A stretch of DNA of 64,000 nucleotides. It comes from Mytilisepta virgata (lineage: Eukaryota; Mollusca; Bivalvia; Mytilida; Mytilidae). Positions 58,001-60,403 of the stretch are shown piece after piece (the first letter of the stretch is position 1; each line of letters starts with the position of its first letter). The stretch spans positions 2,108,001 through 2,172,000 of the forward strand of contig JAPWFG010000022.1 of the NCBI GenBank assembly GCA_028015205.1, written 5' to 3'. The notes below the pieces were generated by a model. That model was given only the letters and a program-made list of their open reading frames with translations. It was not told the origin of the DNA and did not search any database. Position numbers and translations under genes: made by a program.

Positions 58001-60106
58001 GGTGGCACCCAACACTACAGGGAGATAACTCTTAAAAATCACCAGAGTGTTTTAATCAAATTTAATAATTAAAGAGAAATTAAGCTTCTCTATGATCAAA
58101 ATTGATGTTTGCCAAACTGTTATATATTCATTGAAATTATTCCTGTTAAGTGTGAAATTCTATTTACTAAAAAAAATCAACATTTATGTCAACAGGTCAA
58201 AGTAAATATTTCCTAAAAATTTTATGAAAATTAAAGGAGCCAAATTTATTTTGGTCAAGGTGTTGGGTACCACCTTCAGAGAAAATAGCCAATGTAATCA
58301 ATCACATAAGCCCATTTTTTGGGATTTTGCAGCCATTTTGTTATCAGAACAGCAGAACAGCACAAATGTATGAAAAATCATTCGGATCTTTTACTTCCAC
58401 TTAATTTGGTATAAATGTATTTAATTGTTCGTTGGATAAAGAATTTTAAATACATTTCCCATAATGCTCGCTTTTTAAAAGAAAAGTCCGATGATGGCAG
58501 CCATTTTAATTTCACGAATATATCTGCCAAGTTCTATTCAGGGGTTCTCAAGGAAAAGATAAACATGAAAGGTCAACTGACGGACGGGCGCCAAGTGATT
58601 GCAATAGCTCACACTGGTTAATTTCTAGCGTGTAGTAATAGAATAAGTGACTTCTGGTGATACAACATTGTAATTCTGGTACATGTATATCAGCTCAATG
58701 CAAAAATAAGGAAAAACAAATAAATAAATGGATTAAATTTGGCATATTATTTAACAAACAAAAAACACGTTTTCTATTATTTTACATGATATGTGTTCGA
58801 TTCAAAGATGAAAAGCTGAATTTCAAGAGTCCTGGCTTGTGACAGGCTTATATAAAAGATGTCCGGGTTAAACCGATTTCCATACTCTTTTTAAATCCTG
58901 TTTGCTTATTTGCAATTTTTGTGCATTTTGTATTTTAGAATATCTTTTAATACTTTCAGTGCATCAGCCAGGTAAGAATATCCTTTACCTTTTTTTCTGT
59001 TTCTATAACACGAAGCGTAAATTTGTTGATTTCATGAGCAGATTTGATGCTCTTTTTCTTCTACAATTCAAATCACATATTTAACCTTCTGAAGTTGCTT
59101 CTTTTATATCCTTTATCCACATAAAAGACTGGGGATTCCAGCAGGAGAAAAAAATAACAAATATTTTTTTTACAATAAACTATTTAACAATACATCATTT
59201 GTATCTCAGTGGAATGTCCAGTCTAAAAATATTCATAAATACATGTATTAAAAATATCCATTCTGAAGTGAACAGACATCTTGACTATCCACTCTACGGA
59301 GTGGGTGGTATACCGGATTCACCTTGTCCGTCCGTTCGTCTGTCTGTTTGTTCAAACTGATTTTTTTCGTCACATTTATCTCGGCTTCTGTGCAACGGAA
59401 TGTTTTGATATTTGGCCTCCAGCTTGATGACCACGAGTTGTATCGTCTCTTCTATTTTCAGGTCTGTCAAGGAACCATTTCCTGTTTGACGATACTTACA
59501 AATTTTACAATACCTTATGCTAATGACTTTTCGTCAAACTTTCCAAGTCTGTTTTCTCAATTTTCAAAATTAGAAAAAGAGTAGGGGTATACTTTGCACG
59601 ATAACACGTGCAACCTCATGTTGTTTTTCTGACTTATGCCACGAAAAAATTCAGTGCGGATCCAGTAACATCAAGTTAACAAATAGTGTAGGTAGGTAGG
59701 CACTTTTTACATTTTTTTTAAATTGAGTCTTGGGAGAAAGACATAGTAACTTAATAAGTGCTTATTGAAAATGTCGAAGACATTTTTAGGGCTGGTGCCA
59801 AAATGGGGATAATATGGTAACCAGAACTGCTGTGGTTTTATATTTAATTGCATGCTTTGTTAAAAGGTTGGTATTAAAAAACTTAGTTTTATTTCGTTGA
59901 GCATCTAAATTTATGGTTTACCACTACCCAGATACCAACTAAAATACATGTATCATCAAACATACAAAGATTTTTTTTAACTTAAAGATTTGGAATGTAA
60001 TATACCATTTATTTGTCCTGTGACAATGGAGGGGCAAAGGAGGTGTTCAGATTGTGAACCATCAGAGGGTGATGATGATGGCCTCTGTTGCCATGCATCA
60101 TGTTGA
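22001..60106 (+). CDS. Gene B: secreted Cys-rich protein, paralogue of gene A, with a Polinton in one intron
   Basis: Coding exons: 22,001-22,037, 26,426-26,615, 28,896-28,990, 30,821-30,895, 56,852-56,863, 57,263-57,274, 58,960-58,971 and 59,988-60,106. They join in frame to 183 residues. The first exon gives MKIYCICLAFSY, a likely signal peptide. Exon 2 shares WPC, QNR, GVNYS and ERSGPF with gene A, exon 3 shares GTHDLYRCNK, and exon 4 (75 nt in both genes) has PTICDICIG. Three 12-nt micro-exons add DDTV, GCAV and VHQP. The last exon has CNIPFICPVT, CSDC and DGLCC, as in gene A. AATAAA follows the stop at 60,116. Intron 4 is about 26 kb, because the whole Polinton (31,936-56,317) lies in it. 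Function unknown; the exon signals are intact, so the gene may still be spliced. Confidence 0.8.
22038..23560. other. First coding intron of gene B, left part
   Basis: No exon recognised. Open frames at 22,418-22,902 have no domain features. Low-complexity T/C runs occur near 23,120-23,150. Confidence 0.5.
23565..23735 (+). repeat. Degenerate short tandem repeat 'gggttattcaccgg'
   Basis: About five loosely spaced (30-45 bp) units each hold 'ttattcac(c/t)gg' or a close variant, often followed by 'acg(a/g)tgcaatttgtt'. Intronic to gene B. Confidence 0.7.
23736..25107. other. Gene-free intron sequence
   Basis: AT-rich, nothing recognisable on either strand. Confidence 0.5.
25108..25390 (+). 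repeat. Dispersed mussel repeat, copy 2
   Basis: Same family and orientation as 2,600-2,935. It has a single 'gaatggaaacggagaatgtg' motif at its left edge, where copy 1 has an expanded 42-bp array. Confidence 0.75.
25391..26085. other. Gene-free intron sequence
   Basis: No supported feature. Confidence 0.45.
26086..26207. repeat. Fold-back element
   Basis: 'ttttcagtctatgaagaaataacct' is mirrored by 'aggttatttcgaatagactgaaaa', with nested arms 'tgcacac...aataaccc' and 'ggttatt...gtgtgca' around a short centre. About 120 bp, likely a small MITE; 220 bp upstream of gene B exon 2. Confidence 0.75.
26697..26802. repeat. Fold-back element
   Basis: Outer arms 'ataatcattcatggtc' and 'gaccatgaatgattat', inner arms 'atgtgaga' and 'tcacat', and a centre with 'acccgagggttctgtccagt'. 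Lies just after gene B exon 2. Confidence 0.8.
26803..27288. other. Gene-free intron sequence
   Basis: The 90-codon frame at 26,863-27,135 has no recognisable features. Confidence 0.4.
27289..27424. repeat. Near-perfect 136-bp palindrome
   Basis: Left arm 'ttatcacccttgttggtgtg' continues through 'gacccgacgg' and 'gtaaggtcacccgagggctt'; the right arm repeats this as its reverse complement and ends 'caagggtgataa'. The centre lies near 27,357. In RNA it would form a long stem of about 65 bp. Probably a fold-back MITE; no coding content. Confidence 0.88.
27747..28460 (+). pseudogene. Degraded 3' end of a LINE reverse transcriptase ORF
   Basis: Two open pieces in different frames (27,747-27,974 and 28,054-28,338) read as the C-terminal part of a non-LTR polymerase. 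The first has 'ELGRLPIYIERQCRMIKYW'. The second has the zinc-knuckle-like tail C-x2-C ... 'VEDEFHFILEC' ... 'DLR' that ends many LINE ORF2 proteins. Stops and frame changes separate them, so it is a dead fragment. It is not the same element as the intact LINE at 46-50 kb. Confidence 0.65.
28461..28895. other. Intron sequence before gene B exon 3
   Basis: AT-rich; ends with acceptor 'attctttcag' at 28,886-28,895. Confidence 0.5.
29705..29965 (+). repeat. T-rich dispersed repeat
   Basis: 'ccttccggagcacatgatgt', 'gacgggtttttagtgg', then a T-rich tract ending 'tcgcttcggtattctttg'. Same broad family as 18,400-18,615 and 1-120. The 67-codon frame over it is not a gene. Confidence 0.6.
30108..30284. 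repeat. Fold-back element
   Basis: 'acgaaagccggtacatgcca' near 30,110 is mirrored imperfectly by 'tggtacgtaccggcttctgt' near 30,263. Inner arms are 'cttagctaactcgt' and 'acgagtaagctaag' around 30,200-30,230. About 175 bp, non-coding, 540 bp before gene B exon 4. Confidence 0.7.
31205..31501 (-). mobile_element. TTAA-flanked MITE, copy 2 (inverted)
   Basis: TTAA at 31,205-31,208 and 31,498-31,501 bracket inverted ends (ggatgttcgctggtc and gaccagcgatcatcc). The interior is the reverse complement of the element at 500-897 without its ~100-bp extra segment. Confidence 0.8.
31515..31800 (+). repeat. Dispersed SINE-like repeat, copy 2
   Basis: Related to 10,300-10,560 ('ccagtggcaatta', 'gcatatcag', 'tttgtactagacc', 'accagtctttgctctta'). 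It continues into 'acgaccccgaatcgaac' and 'cgatcgcgtcactagac', which resembles a decayed tRNA-type B box and 3' end. Lies 136 bp left of the Polinton. Confidence 0.55.
31930..31935 (+). repeat. 6-bp target-site duplication, left copy (tacagg)
   Basis: tacagg abuts the left terminal repeat; an identical tacagg abuts the right terminal repeat at 56,318-56,323. Six base pairs is the duplication length known for Polinton integrases. Confidence 0.95.
31936..32737 (+). repeat. Left terminal inverted repeat of the Polinton
   Basis: About 802 bp matching the reverse complement of 55,515-56,317. I count roughly four differences: two length changes in homopolymers and two substitutions, about 99.5% identity. 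The outer ~250 bp is rich in 'ggtggagcac' and 'ttggagcgaa' words. The inner part contains a complete 61-codon frame and the first 37 codons of the BIR gene. Confidence 0.93.
32439..32624 (+). CDS. Short ORF inside the left terminal repeat
   Basis: A 61-residue frame starting at ATG 32,439 and ending 2 bp before the ATG of the BIR gene. A second copy lies in the right repeat (55,628-55,813, minus), so the element carries two. The product is basic at the start, with 'LHYLVLFAPTRSQIYMLLF' followed by a helical, acidic end. I do not recognise it. The two frames are identical as translated, which could reflect selection or just recent copying of the whole repeat. Confidence 0.5.
   Translation: MSNKVKHLHYLVLFAPTRSQIYMLLFKFGFSPFRELKQLYHKSELSVDDWKFELITEIVQH
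32627..32944 (+). CDS. BIR-domain (IAP-like) protein
   Basis: 105 residues from ATG 32,627. A baculovirus-IAP-type repeat is plain: GFFYTNVGDRVTCFYC, then LKQW, with zinc ligands C60-x2-C63-x16-H80-x6-C87, exactly the family spacing. There is no RING and no second BIR, so it looks like a single-BIR protein. IAP-type BIRs in animals and viruses restrain caspases or act in other signalling and mitotic roles; an anti-death role here is inference. The gene starts inside the left terminal repeat and ends outside it. The right repeat therefore carries only its first third. Bivalve hosts have large IAP families, so capture from the host is likely. Confidence 0.88.
   Translation: MDSVCCFYDPFSFKPVHQNMMYFYSREQSYGNWPDQLVQKPSDLARNGFFYTNVGDRVTCFYCDITLKQWTTNDDIETEHIKYEPNCLFAKMISSKTISSIQMTS
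33015..33407 (+). CDS. Polinton ORF, unknown, Cys/His-bearing
   Basis: 130 residues. An N-terminal part with 'CCYGCEVNHPSQVQHTCLMW' could bind zinc through C-x2-C and H/C residues; the C-terminal two thirds is predicted helical and charged. I recall similar small proteins in other Polinton-type elements but cannot name a function. It lies 70 bp after the BIR gene and 38 bp before the next ORF, in the same direction as the integrase. Confidence 0.6.
   Translation: MDKVERLMHHTLKYLYGRMILDVLPNIVIACCYGCEVNHPSQVQHTCLMWSEMEHLDTYFDIAYEKISQKDIINKLKHQVDLMDISNDQKDDLKLNLKDWCLQHKPSSEDIYNLCRSMLTLENRFGDELN
33446..33763 (+). CDS. Small basic Polinton protein, likely homologue of the 38,554 ORF
   Basis: 105 residues, helical and basic, with 'NVRRKRRILMINHKVIPLLI' near the C-terminus. 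It lines up without gaps against the ORF at 38,554-38,877: both have a P near residue 20, Q/I spaced repeats, a shared G-V in the middle, a basic R-R pair and then a P followed by hydrophobics. Identity is low (about one in five), so this is a suggestion. The shape is that of a small structural or core-associated protein of virus-like elements; function unknown. Confidence 0.6.
   Translation: MNRRILQNSSFLTELYNARPRNRQQIIRECSDDQIETIADIAHRIYHGVLMTCSHHRQKLRQYKITIKSLASAGINVRRKRRILMINHKVIPLLIKPLLHLLDEQ
33955..35047 (+). pseudogene. Retroviral-type integrase with chromodomain, broken by a one-base frameshift
   Basis: Polinton integrases join the excised element to target DNA. The first frame (33,955-34,701) has the RVE fold with catalytic D75 (WDMDLADV), D136 (IRTDKGKEF) and E171 (FSERVLKNL), the D,D-35-E spacing of the family. 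Homology leaves this frame at the C6 run at 34,601-34,606 and continues in another frame to 35,047. That second part ends in a chromodomain (WYVEKKI, QWLVKFEGWPDKYNQWL), which usually steers insertion. One extra C explains the shift; a sequencing or assembly error in the homopolymer, a real mutation or slippage are all possible. The zinc-binding N-terminus is not obvious. Confidence 0.9.
35050..35469 (+). CDS. Minor capsid (penton) protein, single jelly roll
   Basis: 139 residues from ATG 35,050, 2 bp after the integrase stop. The opening 'IYITFSSEKSLEYFPNNKA', 'NWRVALVEAEI' and a closing 'VTLHFKSFPFF' match the layout of Polinton and adintovirus penton proteins, which fill the vertices of the capsid. 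Placement just before the core-like and major capsid genes supports this. Confidence 0.8.
   Translation: MSIYITFSSEKSLEYFPNNKAYKFSSHLNSPLLLNGNWRVALVEAEISSSISKSESIYLYSNICGESIVDGEQKPLLRRLSAVSMGNWSNIFEVPQYVPVKINDLYSIDIYIRDGQNNLASFLDIPSTVTLHFKSFPFF
35472..35975 (+). CDS. Basic virion core-like protein
   Basis: 167 residues. The second half is almost pure K/R/S/T (many SKTSKR and RKTSK words), as expected for a DNA-condensing core protein such as those of adenovirus. Near residue 35 is 'IGGGSLTG', whose I-x-G-G pattern could be a cleavage site for the element's adenain-like protease. Starts 2 bp after the penton stop and ends 1 bp before the major capsid start, so the virion genes are tightly packed. 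Confidence 0.7.
   Translation: MNKMYVPNVGHWINYYEKLDRKGHYSNYKDQKQIGGGSLTGTPKSFMTSIDTPTKTASDEKVKIQLVSPVQQADEMAKDMVEREQKTLKRKSTSSHLSSSKRRRTSKTSKRPRKPLKKSGKTSKVSRKTNRKASKTSRKQNKKSHTKSKINKKKVQTSKKTLKDILG
35977..37299 (+). CDS. Major capsid protein, double jelly roll (hexon type)
   Basis: 440 residues, the usual length for Polinton major capsid proteins. It begins MAALSLDGFQEAQPSGLDLF and has the 'GTAPIEFNI' and 'YIDLRKTKLCVKARI' region of the first barrel. Later comes 'LLFHDLCSLDRYMLNQVAINVKLYRS', typical of the group. No frameshift or stop interrupts it. Its stop codon overlaps the protease start as ATGA. Confidence 0.92.
   Translation: MAALSLDGFQEAQPSGLDLFSLPPTQTAVDSLYYDEHRSTAQLSGTAPIEFNIAAQNSLEYIDLRKTKLCVKARIKHANGDILKPTEYVGPINNFLHSMFSQVDLTLQNKLVTSTTTHYPYKAMIQTLLSYGSEAKESQLTSQLWKKDNPGHFDDSDVQNGSNTSLYDRSQYFTQSQVCDLEGLLFHDLCSLDRYMLNQVAINVKLYRSRPEFALMTNESNPNFQIVIEDISLKVCKVRLNPAVITAHAQKLQSTNAKYPYTRTEVRLISIPAGSLSFNYNNLFNGLRATRCVIGFTESSSSSGSYKLNPFNFQHFNLGQIALKLNQVPVGGNVMQLNYGPTSRTILPAFNSMFEVTNKWMRDSGNQLSRDDIAGGNALYCFDIEPNFSDEGHYLNLVKQGTCSLEVNFNKPLPKATTCVVYAEFPAYFEINQERNIILE
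37296..37808 (+). CDS. Adenain-like cysteine protease (capsid maturation)
   Basis: 170 residues. Catalytic pattern H53 (GRHWVAFF), D69 (EVFDSFGY) and C111 in CGQYC, in the order and spacing of the adenovirus/ULP1 family (C48/C5 type). In virus-like elements it processes capsid precursors; the core-like protein at 35,472 has a plausible site. It overlaps the capsid gene by 4 bp, which suggests coupled expression from one transcript. Confidence 0.92.
   Translation: MNTYQLQCVIRSDIELQQSVLGVFSSDELSRIRLLSGTGAIANTDVKGLPGRHWVAFFCNKKNSLEVFDSFGYSDKELAVYFNKFMQKYSSILTNEKRLQGDDTLVCGQYCLFYLMCRVRGFTMEQITDVFSKDYQLNDHFVYSFIDNRFHCCINNVCNASDQSCTKIKN
37889..38557 (+). CDS. Genome-packaging ATPase (FtsK/HerA, A32-like)
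   Basis: 222 residues. Walker A at residues 22-29 (GPSNSGKT) and Walker B at 94-99 (IIVLDD). Length and the pattern after Walker B ('HHNSITLIQILHNLY' and 'FRNYRDQLQIQTLGKQIFPG') match packaging ATPases of Polintons and large DNA viruses. The stop overlaps the next start as ATGA. Confidence 0.92.
   Translation: MDWWKTESLLKFQSPTSIFIVGPSNSGKTVYTKNMLENAEGMFQTPPSKIFYCYSIWQPLFDEMQSSVSNIQFYQGFPSMDVLSEWGDLQGHKIIVLDDLMMEAADSKELIHLLTVGIHHNSITLIQILHNLYCKGKAMRTASLNCHYFIFFRNYRDQLQIQTLGKQIFPGQSKFFIDAYKKATSVLYRPLIIDLNPHTDKTYQLTTDRGVGQTPIVYQPKE
38554..38877 (+). CDS. Small basic Polinton protein, likely homologue of the 33,446 ORF
   Basis: 107 residues, helical, with 'LLNKEQLQWVVEIIYNVLQG' and a basic C-terminal half. 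Can be aligned without gaps to the 33,446 ORF. Overlaps the ATPase by 4 bp and the next ORF by 41 bp. Function unknown; position among virion genes suggests a structural or packaging role. Confidence 0.6.
   Translation: MKDYLTHFLLKATPEQISQTIKLLNKEQLQWVVEIIYNVLQGVCPISNVDKTLLTKKKNVIRKIISKEATRTQRRLYLLKISRVLPIFLKAYLRYVSRTDSDSKTEV
38837..39199 (+). CDS. Lysine-rich Polinton protein
   Basis: 120 residues starting 'MSRELILIPKLRYENLIE', an opening I recall in small proteins of other Polinton-like elements, followed by a long K/E/Q/S-rich disordered part. Near the end is 'QHGGNKPYISMPPKI'; a G-G near hydrophobic residues may again be a protease site. No enzymatic motif. Probably a virion or DNA-associated protein. 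Confidence 0.55.
   Translation: MSRELILIPKLRYENLIETQMKKKEHHPTQDQKQEHMTPSKRLESLKKDQESSKENIETSKHELLAKEPNPEKVNKSNKKRKLTQHGGNKPYISMPPKIMLNLQKKSKQSPKMKWLSFQI
39255..43882 (+). CDS. polB: Protein-primed type B DNA polymerase, two exons
   Basis: Exon 1 is 39,255-42,963 and exon 2 is 43,527-43,882, joined in phase 1 to give 1,354 residues. Order of parts: three C2H2 zinc fingers (about 65-150); a Cys/His-bearing segment with KCFLWS and HYCWIKN (C335, H428); one more CxxC finger near 450; exonuclease motifs DFE (508-510), HNLRNFD (about 660) and YVLTD (about 808-812); an inserted endonuclease-VII-like zinc site (CYVC, RDHDH, CSRC); then polymerase motifs DANNLYG (A), CNSVFG (B) and DTDS (C). I chose ATG 39,255 as the first in-frame ATG. 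It replicates the element's DNA from its ends. Apart from the intron the frame is intact. Confidence 0.93.
42964..43526 (+). other. T-rich spliceosomal intron inside polB
   Basis: Begins gtatgc after 'ttaggag' and ends with a long pyrimidine tract and 'cccag'. Joining in phase 1 restores the expected DELGG-VPLKEF junction and the conserved C-terminal part. The intron body is made of degenerate repeats of words such as 'ttttcacaaaaattttc' and 'ttcttaagaaatttt', so it may have grown by local duplication. Confidence 0.85.
43994..45371 (-). CDS. Four-exon Polinton gene on the minus strand, unknown (weakly PC4-like)
   Basis: Exons read leftward: 45,371-45,135, 44,837-44,781, 44,580-44,494 and 44,232 to about 43,994. 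All introns are phase 0 with consensus ends (CAG|gtatgt, ACA|gtaagt, TTT|gtaagt; acceptors tttttcag, ttatttcag, attacag). The product is about 206 residues. Exon 1 has 'FGRFNSKSITFKKSAGGFYYLDIS' and 'VNLRLDELDTL', which recalls the beta-rich core of PC4/p15 single-strand-binding coactivators, but this is tentative. Exons 2-4 encode a proline-rich tail (TPPPTPGP) ending in an acidic stretch near the stop. My base count of the last exon was one short of a multiple of three, so its end should be rechecked. It converges on polB with about 110 bp between them. Confidence 0.68.
45372..46026. other. Polinton spacer with possible plus-strand promoter and start codon
   Basis: Between the minus-strand gene and the LINE. 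It has a TATA-like 'ctatatatatta' near 45,741-45,753 and ends with 'aaaaaatggcgatccta', an ATG in good context (46,018-46,020) directly before the LINE's A/T tail. It may hold the promoter of the membrane protein gene now on the other side of the LINE. Confidence 0.4.
46183..49017 (-). CDS. LINE ORF2: endonuclease and reverse transcriptase
   Basis: 944 residues. The N-terminal APE-type endonuclease has SYNCRSLN, LLQEHW, GDWNA and SSDHFP. The reverse transcriptase follows, with 'IPKSKSGDLTDKDNYRPI', 'FLDIRKAFDRVNH', 'NGVRQGGILSPYLFN', the catalytic YADD, and 'FKYLGHMI'. The C-terminal region has 'CSFDVKIQLFQSYC' as in CR1/L2/Rex1-like elements. No RNase H seen. The start overlaps the end of ORF1 by 17 bp in another frame, which suggests reinitiation after ORF1. 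It nicks target DNA and copies its RNA there. Confidence 0.95.
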   Translation of the reverse strand: MDTEDKLLNVVSYNCRSLNLNVNSVIELLGDHDICLLQEHWLYDFELPKLNNLHPDFWGKGISSMNSNLIYCGRPYGGLAILWRKNLCCKCKIIEYGDTRIMGVLIQADQFKLLIINVYLPFDCADNYLEFIQYLGKIHSIIEEAETPNVIVVGDWNAGSSETLFGSELRNFTDEQDYIVSDIRLLGENSNIFTHFSEAHGTVSWIDHIVSTTSSHRSISDIKVHTNFVSSDHFPMSFSTNILKLHRCDTSLISRKGMQRPKIINWCKCSDMDINLYRNNLSALLYDLHLPADCFQCRDMNCTNISHRTSIENFYRDIIESIKKASDSLSRDKVGYFNIIPGWNEHVKESHDMAREAFLMWQSFGKPRYGPVFRLMNTTRLSFKYALRKCKIDSDQHKADALADKLKNKDMRGFWNGINKENNKNTPLSQSVHGATGSYEIAQMWRDHFNGLLNSVNNNKYENSVKESLKVCPISDDAITTVEEIQSIVNTLHSGKATDSDGLAAEHLKNAPHILFVLLSLLLSSMLIHCVIPKDFTRVMLVPIPKSKSGDLTDKDNYRPIALTSILSKVIEKYLLNLMQDKLLISDHQFGFKDGHSTDLCLFVFKEIVSFYVKHGSPVFACFLDIRKAFDRVNHWTLLHKLLQTDISVFIVRFLMSWFDIQIYCIQWGEFTSNEFNVRNGVRQGGILSPYLFNFYINDLNKALSGANVGCFLNGVPLNNFCYADDMCIISPSVAGLRKLLSICENFANEHDILFNTKKSVCMIFKTKFLKIYNIPKFYLNGSVMEFVDEFKYLGHMICNDLNDDCDIKRQYRSICRKVNMLKRKFNKCSFDVKIQLFQSYCMNIYCVSLWSNCGIASLTKMKIMYNNAFRILMGFSSRCSASGMFVRNDVRCFQEMRRKTIYSLYKRLQQSDNQLVLTILGSDLWYSSSLLRKWYTEIYVNFD
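49001..50146 (-). CDS. LINE ORF1: RNA-binding-type protein
   Basis: 381 residues. A helical N-terminal part with a possible coiled coil (VSSLMKEIEFLKSNMSVLSE, about 130-150) is followed by a disordered middle and a C-terminal domain with 'SSLFISRLSPSTSSRDIEAF', read as an RRM-like fold as in many CR1/L2 ORF1 proteins. Such proteins bind the element's RNA into particles. Intact from MDTPLFPK to the stop. Confidence 0.85.
   Translation of the reverse strand: MDTPLFPKQNGTPAITKSQELSITPDIIINELLCFIINKINTLPNELLVKLCKENFQESEIEQSKRLLYDLCADNVRCIPRKGPKKNESNLQDILTVIHNTDPDDVPCFVARDISKLPSVSFDHVDVSSLMKEIEFLKSNMSVLSESQKCSLELIRQMRDSQGQGNRDEHSVLQTQTKNNNACHIEVNEEDASSTELDASLTELKTVVADDSFITSSGITNSLKPESTYADVLRQSSNSPTSDQDFTIVKMRKKIPSKSTITSPRLDKLDNRSRVGFSHDSKAVVIGTKRSSVLKGVRAKSSLFISRLSPSTSSRDIEAFVKENFNITVECQKLVTKYDTYASFKLLSDIRFFDTLLNPSNWPECVLVRKFFENKNNGHRR
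50420..52392 (+). CDS. Polinton type I membrane protein with three alternative last exons
   Basis: Exons 50,420-50,731, 51,087-51,233 and 51,419-51,533 join in frame (phases 0, 0, 1). One of three last exons follows: 51,852-51,976, 52,043-52,155 or 52,184-52,392. Exon 1 opens with a hydrophobic signal-like stretch (FVLVLSCCCGF) but has no ATG; a start may lie upstream beyond the LINE. It then has a Cys-containing domain of about 90 residues that I do not recognise. Exons 2-3 form a Ser/Thr/His/Asp-rich stalk with a doubled IDTTQ motif and begin a membrane helix (WIVTAVTSIA). Each last exon completes the helix and ends in a basic tail that differs. No AATAAA lies between the alternatives. Role unknown; a surface or receptor-like protein. 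Confidence 0.72.
51852..51976 (+). CDS. Alternative last exon a (tail ending PKMW)
   Basis: Acceptor 'ttttgttgtag', phase 1. Completes the helix as VQVVVIIVLCV and continues KRCTRKRRK, then a short tail with LLEGGIPF and ends at TAG 51,974-51,976. Two cysteines next to the membrane could be lipid-modified. Confidence 0.68.
52043..52155 (+). CDS. Alternative last exon b (tail ending SLSD)
   Basis: Acceptor 'tttgtctttcag', phase 1. Completes the helix as VLLSVLVGIIIWI, then KRRQ and an acidic tail with DELYNAAW, stop TAA 52,153-52,155. A tyrosine in a D/E-rich context might be a sorting or signalling site; inference only. Confidence 0.68.
52184..52392 (+). CDS. Alternative last exon c (proline- and arginine-rich tail)
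   Basis: Acceptor 'gataatttcag', phase 1. Helix completed as EIIFMSIVTLVLVL, then a long tail rich in P and R (QPPQPNPPQQIPEPQ, RRSNRRRQ). The stop TAA at 52,390-52,392 directly abuts the stop codon of the minus-strand gene. Confidence 0.68.
52393..52746 (-). CDS. Polinton minus-strand ORF, unknown
   Basis: 117 residues from ATG at 52,746 (MATNREDEIFEAV). It has a CxxC (PCHRCSEEN) and long helical acidic and basic stretches. No recognised domain. Its stop codon abuts that of the membrane protein gene with no base between, so the 3'UTRs must overlap. A possible acceptor ('ttgtgtag') lies 10 bp upstream of the ATG, so a 5' exon nearer the right terminal repeat is possible. Confidence 0.55.
   Translation of the reverse strand: MATNREDEIFEAVCVIMQENTVNINHLPCHRCSEENAIEEEMKKWQENQPFHLFSDMQEEVSNIYHGLLHLNRDAKKIMLENLSALTLMELKRQCKRVNTSHSLNIEAMINKTTTDR
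52765..55514. other. 2.7-kb ORF-poor part of the Polinton
   Basis: Very AT-rich with no supported gene on either strand. It could be a long 5'UTR intron and promoter for the 52,746 gene, or simply filler. It holds the 243-bp tandem repeat listed separately and short (gt)n tracts. Confidence 0.5.
54432..54955 (+). repeat. 243-bp direct tandem repeat in the Polinton
   Basis: 'gttttagactgaaaccttcc' at 54,432 recurs at 54,675. Both copies contain 'tgctatgtgttatgtgtaaa', 'taaactgttaattgtttgtg', a (gt)n tract, 'cttataataccaatgttagc' and 'aaatctggtggttattcac'. The second copy has a small internal duplication ('tatatttaaaacatcag'). A shorter related piece starts near 54,368. Confidence 0.85.
55395..55625 (-). 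pseudogene. Truncated BIR gene copy in the right terminal repeat
   Basis: The first 37 codons match the left BIR gene, then homology ends where the terminal repeat ends (about 55,515). The frame continues into unrelated F-rich sequence, so all zinc ligands are absent. It cannot make a BIR. Confidence 0.85.
55515..56317 (-). repeat. Right terminal inverted repeat of the Polinton
   Basis: About 803 bp, the reverse complement of 31,936-32,737 with about four differences. It ends in 'cattataacactact' just before the target duplication. Confidence 0.93.
55628..55813 (-). CDS. Short ORF inside the right terminal repeat
   Basis: Second copy of the 61-codon frame of 32,439-32,624, identical in translation. 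It reads inward from the right end, ahead of the truncated BIR copy. Confidence 0.45.
   Translation of the reverse strand: MSNKVKHLHYLVLFAPTRSQIYMLLFKFGFSPFRELKQLYHKSELSVDDWKFELITEIVQH
56318..56323 (+). repeat. 6-bp target-site duplication, right copy (tacagg)
   Basis: Identical to 31,930-31,935; marks the right edge of the Polinton. Sequence to the right is gene B intron. Confidence 0.95.
56324..56851. other. Gene B intron right of the Polinton
   Basis: AT-rich intron ending in the pyrimidine-rich acceptor 'ttttttttcag' of the first micro-exon. Confidence 0.6.
57287..57677 (+). mobile_element. pogo/Tigger-like MITE
   Basis: Left end 'acagtagaatctcgatttctcgaac', right end 'gaaatcggtgttcgaaaaaccgagagt': imperfect inverted ends of the pogo/Tigger type (cagt... 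ttcgaa). No transposase. It begins only about 13 bp after the donor of gene B's second micro-exon. Confidence 0.55.
57997..58277 (+). mobile_element. MITE with 'aaggtgg' ends, copy 2
   Basis: Same family and orientation as 7,224-7,504. Ends 'ttaaggtggcacccaacac' and 'gtgttgggtaccacctt'. In the intron between gene B micro-exons 2 and 3. Confidence 0.8.
58278..58959. other. Gene B intron with repeat fragments
   Basis: Contains a fragment with 'ccaagtgattgcaatagctcac' (58,590-58,615), resembling the end of the large repeat at 60,404, and 'gtcctggcttgtgacaggct' (58,829-58,848), a piece of the common mussel repeat. Confidence 0.5.
59285..59610 (+). repeat. Probable dispersed repeat
   Basis: 'cactctacggagtgggtggtatac' and 'ccgtccgttcgtctgtctgt' resemble the start of a dispersed mollusc repeat. 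The open frame at 59,324-59,584 lies in it and is not a gene. Single copy here, so the assignment is weak. Confidence 0.4.
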
Positions 60107-60115
60107 CACAATTAA

Positions 60116-60121
60116 AATAAA
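60116..60121 (+). terminator. Polyadenylation signal of gene B
   Basis: AATAAA ten bases after the stop codon (TGA 60,104-60,106). A very short 3'UTR is implied if used. Confidence 0.7.
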
Positions 60122-60403
60122 GCTTAATGAAATGAAAGTCTTTTGTTTTTCATTCTAATAAATATAGTAAAAGGCCGTGAACAACATTTACATTGAAAAA
60201 TCAAACATCTGAGGCAACAAACCAGGCTCTCCCAAGAGATTTTGAAAGGCTTTAGGCAACTTTTTAAAAATTGCCTTAGAAGTGAAAAAAAAATCGCCCT
60301 AGAAGTGAAAAAAAAACCAGGGGAAAATGGCAAATACTTCTTTGGACAATCATGGCAAATAACTACATTCGAACAGGAAAAATTGAAATAAAACTGTAAC
60401 AAG

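Larger units (their letters stand above)
56852..58971 (+). other. Micro-exon cluster of gene B (three of 12 nt)
   Basis: 56,852-56,863 (atgatactgttg), 57,263-57,274 (gttgtgctgttg) and 58,960-58,971 (tgcatcagccag). Each follows an AG acceptor and precedes gtaagg, gtaagt or gtaaga. All are phase 1 at both ends and add four residues: DDTV, GCAV and VHQP. The third matches gene A's VKRP exon in size, phase and final proline. Confidence 0.76.
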